A DNA stretch of 64,000 bases, taken from an uncultured Eubacteriales bacterium. GTDB lineage: Bacteria > Bacillota > Clostridia > Oscillospirales > CAG-272. The stretch is taken from the NCBI GenBank assembly GCA_934402395.1, contig CAKRTQ010000001.1, positions 1-64,000 on the forward strand, in the 5' to 3' direction. The translations under genes were made by a program, and so were the position numbers. The notes beneath the pieces were generated by a model. The model was given only the letters and a program-made list of their open reading frames with translations. It had not been told where the DNA came from and searched no databases. Each line of letters opens with the position of its first letter. The first letter of the stretch is position 1. Below, piece after piece: positions 60,826 through 64,000 of this stretch.

Positions 60826-63800
60826 ATGGCAGTTGAATTTACAAATGCGCAACGCACGGCAATTGATGTGCGCGGCAGAACGATGCTTGTATCTGCCGCC
60901 GCCGGCTCCGGTAAAACAGCCACGCTTACCGAAAGAATAATCCGCGAGCTCACCGATCCGGAAGCTCCGGCGGAGATCTCGGATATGCTTATCGTCACCT
61001 TCACGCGCGCCGCAGCGGGCGAGCTGAGAGCCAGAATAGGCGCGGCGCTTTCCGACGCGCTTGCCCGCGACCCGGAAAACCGTCACCTTTCACGTCAGCT
61101 CATTGCCGTGGGCGGAGCAAGGATATGCACCATCGACTCGTTTTATCTTGATGTCGTACGCGAGAACTTTCAACGGCTGGGGCTGCCGGCTTCTTTCAGG
61201 CTGGCGGACGACAGCGAGCTGTCGCCGCTCAGACGCGAGTGTATGCAAAACGTTATTGAACGACTGCACATATCCGACCCGGATTTTTCACGTCTTTGCG
61301 ACTGTCTCACAACAGCGCGCGGCGACGCAAGGCTTGCCGACACGCTGCTCGGAATAATCCCGCGGCTTGAGTGTCTGCCGCGCGGCATGGATACGCCCGC
61401 CGATGATGCCGATATGCTCGACCGCGAGGCGGATGGAGATTTTTTCTCATCCCGCGCGGGCAGATGCGTGCTTGCTTCCCTTTGCGACACGCTCGACGAT
61501 CGCAAAAGGACGCTCGCCGCGATACTTGATGAGATAGAAGACGATCCGATATACCCGGCGGCATCGGTAAAGGCGATACGCTACGATTTTGATACCGTGC
61601 TCGCTCTTGCAGGGGCAGCCGCCGATGGGAACGAAGCGGAACTGCGGCGTCTTTTCGCCGATTACTCGCCGCTGAACCTCGGAAGATTCAAAAGCGGCGA
61701 AAAGACGCCGCGTGCCGAAGAGATAATGGCGATACGCGCCAAGATCAGAGACGGTCTCATCGCGACAAGAAAAAAATACTTTTTGATGACCCCGAACGAG
61801 ATACGCCTGGCGCAAAGGGATACCGCCGTAATGCTGCGTGTGCTCTCGCGTGCGCTCGCCGCCTACCGCGATGCCTTCCGTGAAGTCAAATCCTCTCGTT
61901 CGATATGCGAATTTTCCGACATACGCAGTTACGCATACAGCCTGCTCATTTCAGCCGACGGCACTCCGACCGGGACAGCGCTCGACTGGCGCGCACGTTT
62001 TTCCGAAATATTCGTAGATGAATACCAGGACACCGACCCGGTCCAGGATGCAATCTTCCGCGCCGTGGCGCGTCCCGATAACCTTTTCATGGTCGGAGAC
62101 ATAAAGCAGAGCATATATTCTTTTCGCGGTGCCGAACCGTCTATCTTCGCCGCATACCGTCGCGATTTTGCCCCGATCACCGACGGCGACCGCCGAAACG
62201 CTCCGGGTGCGGTGTTCATGTCGGAAAACTTCCGCTGTTCAAAAAACATTGTTGACTTCACCAACGCCGTATCATCTTATCTTTTCCGCGAATCCGAAGC
62301 ATCTCAATACCCGCACGGCATCGGATACCGTCCCGAGGACGATCTCATATTCTCGCGTTCCGGATCGTGTGACGAAAAGGTCGATATAGTGCTTATCGAC
62401 CCTGCCCCTGCCGAAGCGGAGGACGGAACTCCGCCGCCGATATCTCCCGCCGATCCCGAAATCGAATATGTCTGCCAAAGGATAGCGGAGCTTATCGCCG
62501 CAGGACATCAGCCGGGTGAGGTCGCGGTGCTGTCACGCACCAAGGACTTAGCCGCCGATGTGTCAAAAAGACTTGCCGCACTCGGTATTTCCGCCGCGAA
62601 CAGCGTCGGCGAGGATCTGTTTGCCGACCCCGAGGTGCTTATGCTCGTAAGTCTGCTCTCCGCAATAGACAATCCGCAGCGCGACATTCCGCTTGCCGCC
62701 GCACTGCGCTCGCCGATATTCGGCTTTTCGCTTGCAGATCTTGTCCGCATACGCAGCGGCAGAACAGACGGCTCGCTTTACGATTCGGTCACCGAATATT
62801 CTGAGAATGGCGTCTCGCCCGATCTCGCCGCGCGCTGCCTCGCCGCGCTCGACCGTCTTGCCGGCTGGCGTGCATATGCCGAGGCAATGCCGGTAGACCG
62901 TCTCATGCGCCGCATTTTTGACGAAACAACGGCACTTATGTATTCCGGTTCGGACCCTGCCCGCGCGCGCCTGTCGCCCACAGCGCGGCGCGCCAATCTG
63001 CGCCGTCTTTACGAATATGCGCGCAAATTCGACTCATCCGTTTTTCGCGGGCTTTCGGGTTTTGTTGCGCATATAAACGGAATGATAAGCGAAGGCATAA
63101 AAATAGAGTCCGATGCCTCTGCCGTACGCGGAGCAGTCAGCATAATGACGATACACAAATCCAAGGGACTTGAATTTCCGTATGTATTTCTCATCGGCTT
63201 CGGCAAGGGCTTCAATCAAGCCGACGCCGGCGACAGCTTTTGCTTCTCGCCCGATGCCGGAATGGCAATGCGTCTTGCCGGGACAGACGGGATATCAAAG
63301 CTTGATACCCCGATGCGCCGCGCGGCAGCCGACCGGAATGCAGAGCTGTACGCCGAAGAAGAGATACGCGTGCTCTATGTGGCAATGACACGCGCGCGCG
63401 ACAAGCTGATAATAACGGCAAAGACCGGGCGCAGCGGCAGCGAACGCCTGCTCGCGGACGCGGCGCAGCGTGCGTCACGCGGCGGACGCGCCACCATCAT
63501 CGGTGCGCCGAGCCGTATATGCTGGATACTCTCCGCGCTTGCTGCGGCTGCCTGCGATGAATACTGCACCGTCACAACGGTGAATGCCGCGGATATTTCG
63601 ACAGCCGAAACGCCCCGTGCAGCGTCTGCCGCCGAAGAGTCGGCGACTGCCGGTGAACTTGCCGGTATCATCAAAGAGCGCATAGAATACGTCTATCCGT
63701 ACTCACATCTTGCGGGTGTGCCGGCAAAGCTGTCGGTATCCGGGCTTTTCCCCGGCGCGCTCGACGATCCGGATACACGCGCTCCCGGCGCACGCTCAGC

Positions 63801-64000
63801 CGGCGGCGAGGCACGTATCCCTTCATTTATGGAGACCGATCCCCACCGTGCTCTTACGGGAGCGCAGCTTGCCGCCGCGTGCGGAACGGCAACGCATCTC
63901 TTCCTTCAGTTCTGCGACTTTTCGCGTCTTGACGGTACACCTGACGCAGTAGACGGAGAAGCCGCAAGGCTGACATCTCTCGGGTACATATCGTCAGCCG
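60826..64000 (+). CDS. addA: ATP-dependent helicase/nuclease subunit AddA (3' end outside window)
   Basis: The first 1058 codons of AddA; the frame is open to the window end, so the C-terminal nuclease is cut off. AddA is the UvrD-like helicase and main nuclease of AddAB. Visible motifs are Walker A GSGKT (27-31), RTITRR-like motif Ia, Walker B VDEYQDTD with D398/E399, and IHKSKGLEFPYV and VLYVAMTRARDKL near the end. GAAAGGA lies upstream of the ATG. AddA proteins are normally about 1150-1250 residues, so only the last 100-200 residues should be missing. Confidence 0.93.
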   Translation, partial: MAVEFTNAQRTAIDVRGRTMLVSAAAGSGKTATLTERIIRELTDPEAPAEISDMLIVTFTRAAAGELRARIGAALSDALARDPENRHLSRQLIAVGGARICTIDSFYLDVVRENFQRLGLPASFRLADDSELSPLRRECMQNVIERLHISDPDFSRLCDCLTTARGDARLADTLLGIIPRLECLPRGMDTPADDADMLDREADGDFFSSRAGRCVLASLCDTLDDRKRTLAAILDEIEDDPIYPAASVKAIRYDFDTVLALAGAAADGNEAELRRLFADYSPLNLGRFKSGEKTPRAEEIMAIRAKIRDGLIATRKKYFLMTPNEIRLAQRDTAVMLRVLSRALAAYRDAFREVKSSRSICEFSDIRSYAYSLLISADGTPTGTALDWRARFSEIFVDEYQDTDPVQDAIFRAVARPDNLFMVGDIKQSIYSFRGAEPSIFAAYRRDFAPITDGDRRNAPGAVFMSENFRCSKNIVDFTNAVSSYLFRESEASQYPHGIGYRPEDDLIFSRSGSCDEKVDIVLIDPAPAEAEDGTPPPISPADPEIEYVCQRIAELIAAGHQPGEVAVLSRTKDLAADVSKRLAALGISAANSVGEDLFADPEVLMLVSLLSAIDNPQRDIPLAAALRSPIFGFSLADLVRIRSGRTDGSLYDSVTEYSENGVSPDLAARCLAALDRLAGWRAYAEAMPVDRLMRRIFDETTALMYSGSDPARARLSPTARRANLRRLYEYARKFDSSVFRGLSGFVAHINGMISEGIKIESDASAVRGAVSIMTIHKSKGLEFPYVFLIGFGKGFNQADAGDSFCFSPDAGMAMRLAGTDGISKLDTPMRRAAADRNAELYAEEEIRVLYVAMTRARDKLIITAKTGRSGSERLLADAAQRASRGGRATIIGAPSRICWILSALAAAACDEYCTVTTVNAADISTAETPRAASAAEESATAGELAGIIKERIEYVYPYSHLAGVPAKLSVSGLFPGALDDPDTRAPGARSAGGEARIPSFMETDPHRALTGAQLAAACGTATHLFLQFCDFSRLDGTPDAVDGEAARLTSLGYISSA

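Noticed and set aside
1..64000. tRNA, rRNA, CRISPR array, insertion sequences or prophage
   Set aside because: Intergenic gaps are all under 300 bases and are explained by promoters, leaders and terminators; no cloverleaf, spacer-repeat pattern, transposase or phage gene was seen.

Overview
The window looks like chromosomal DNA of an uncultured, moderately GC-rich Clostridia member (Bacillota; gut Oscillospirales or Christensenellales type). The basis is the gene content: Rex, TsaB/D/E, RicT (PSP1 family), DnaD plus a DnaC-type loader, DUF896, DUF4364, AddAB, class B sortases, QueH, an MEP isoprenoid route and Gram-positive Shine-Dalgarno sites (AAAGGAG/GGAGG). Most promoters I could pick out have the housekeeping -35/-10 architecture with a 17-base spacer. 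I see no rRNA, tRNA, CRISPR array, phage or insertion sequence. The taxonomic placement is inference.

Layout. 0-8 kb: a CtpE-like P-type ATPase, dxs on the opposite strand, two HlyC/CorC-type CBS membrane proteins and queH. 8.4-16.5 kb: a long minus-strand run reading galU, dCMP deaminase, a lipoprotein, rimI, tsaD, rex, dnaD, a dnaC-like loader and a TGS-uridine kinase. 16.7-20.8 kb: a tightly overlapping plus-strand operon (DUF896, tsaE, tsaB, rpiB, ispD, ispF), then rpe. malQ follows on the minus strand. 22.6-27.8 kb: holB, ricT, a 56-residue ferredoxin, trmN6, a HAD hydrolase and a TtcA-like enzyme. 28-34.3 kb: asnA, then a response regulator/kinase/ABC/FtsX module. 34.4-41.8 kb: gapA, a phosphopantetheinyl transferase fused to a WecG/TagA glycosyltransferase, a secreted alkaline phosphatase, an inositol-phosphatase-like enzyme and pepF. 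42-47.2 kb: an MBOAT acyltransferase, a sigma factor, a zinc-ribbon protein, hom, DUF4364 and a small ABM monooxygenase. 47.2-56.5 kb: a cell-surface region with a C39-like secreted protein, a GT2 glycosyltransferase, an RlmA-like methyltransferase, two class B sortases, a two-component system and HtrA. 56.7-64 kb: an unknown membrane protein, addB and the first 1058 codons of addA, which runs off the window.

How the genes connect. Dxs, IspD and IspF supply three MEP-pathway steps. TsaB, TsaD and TsaE make the t6A tRNA modification; QueH, TrmN6, TtcA and RlmA add to an RNA-modification theme. HolB, DnaD, the DnaC-like loader and AddAB serve replication and recombination. GalU, the TagA-type domain, GT2, MBOAT, sortases, C39-like protein and HtrA are envelope functions.

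The most unusual items are the phosphopantetheinyl transferase-WecG/TagA fusion with key residues kept in both halves, a sequence-conserved family of palindromic bidirectional terminators at nearly every convergent junction, and two genes whose strong ribosome-binding site serves a mini-ORF ending at the real start codon.
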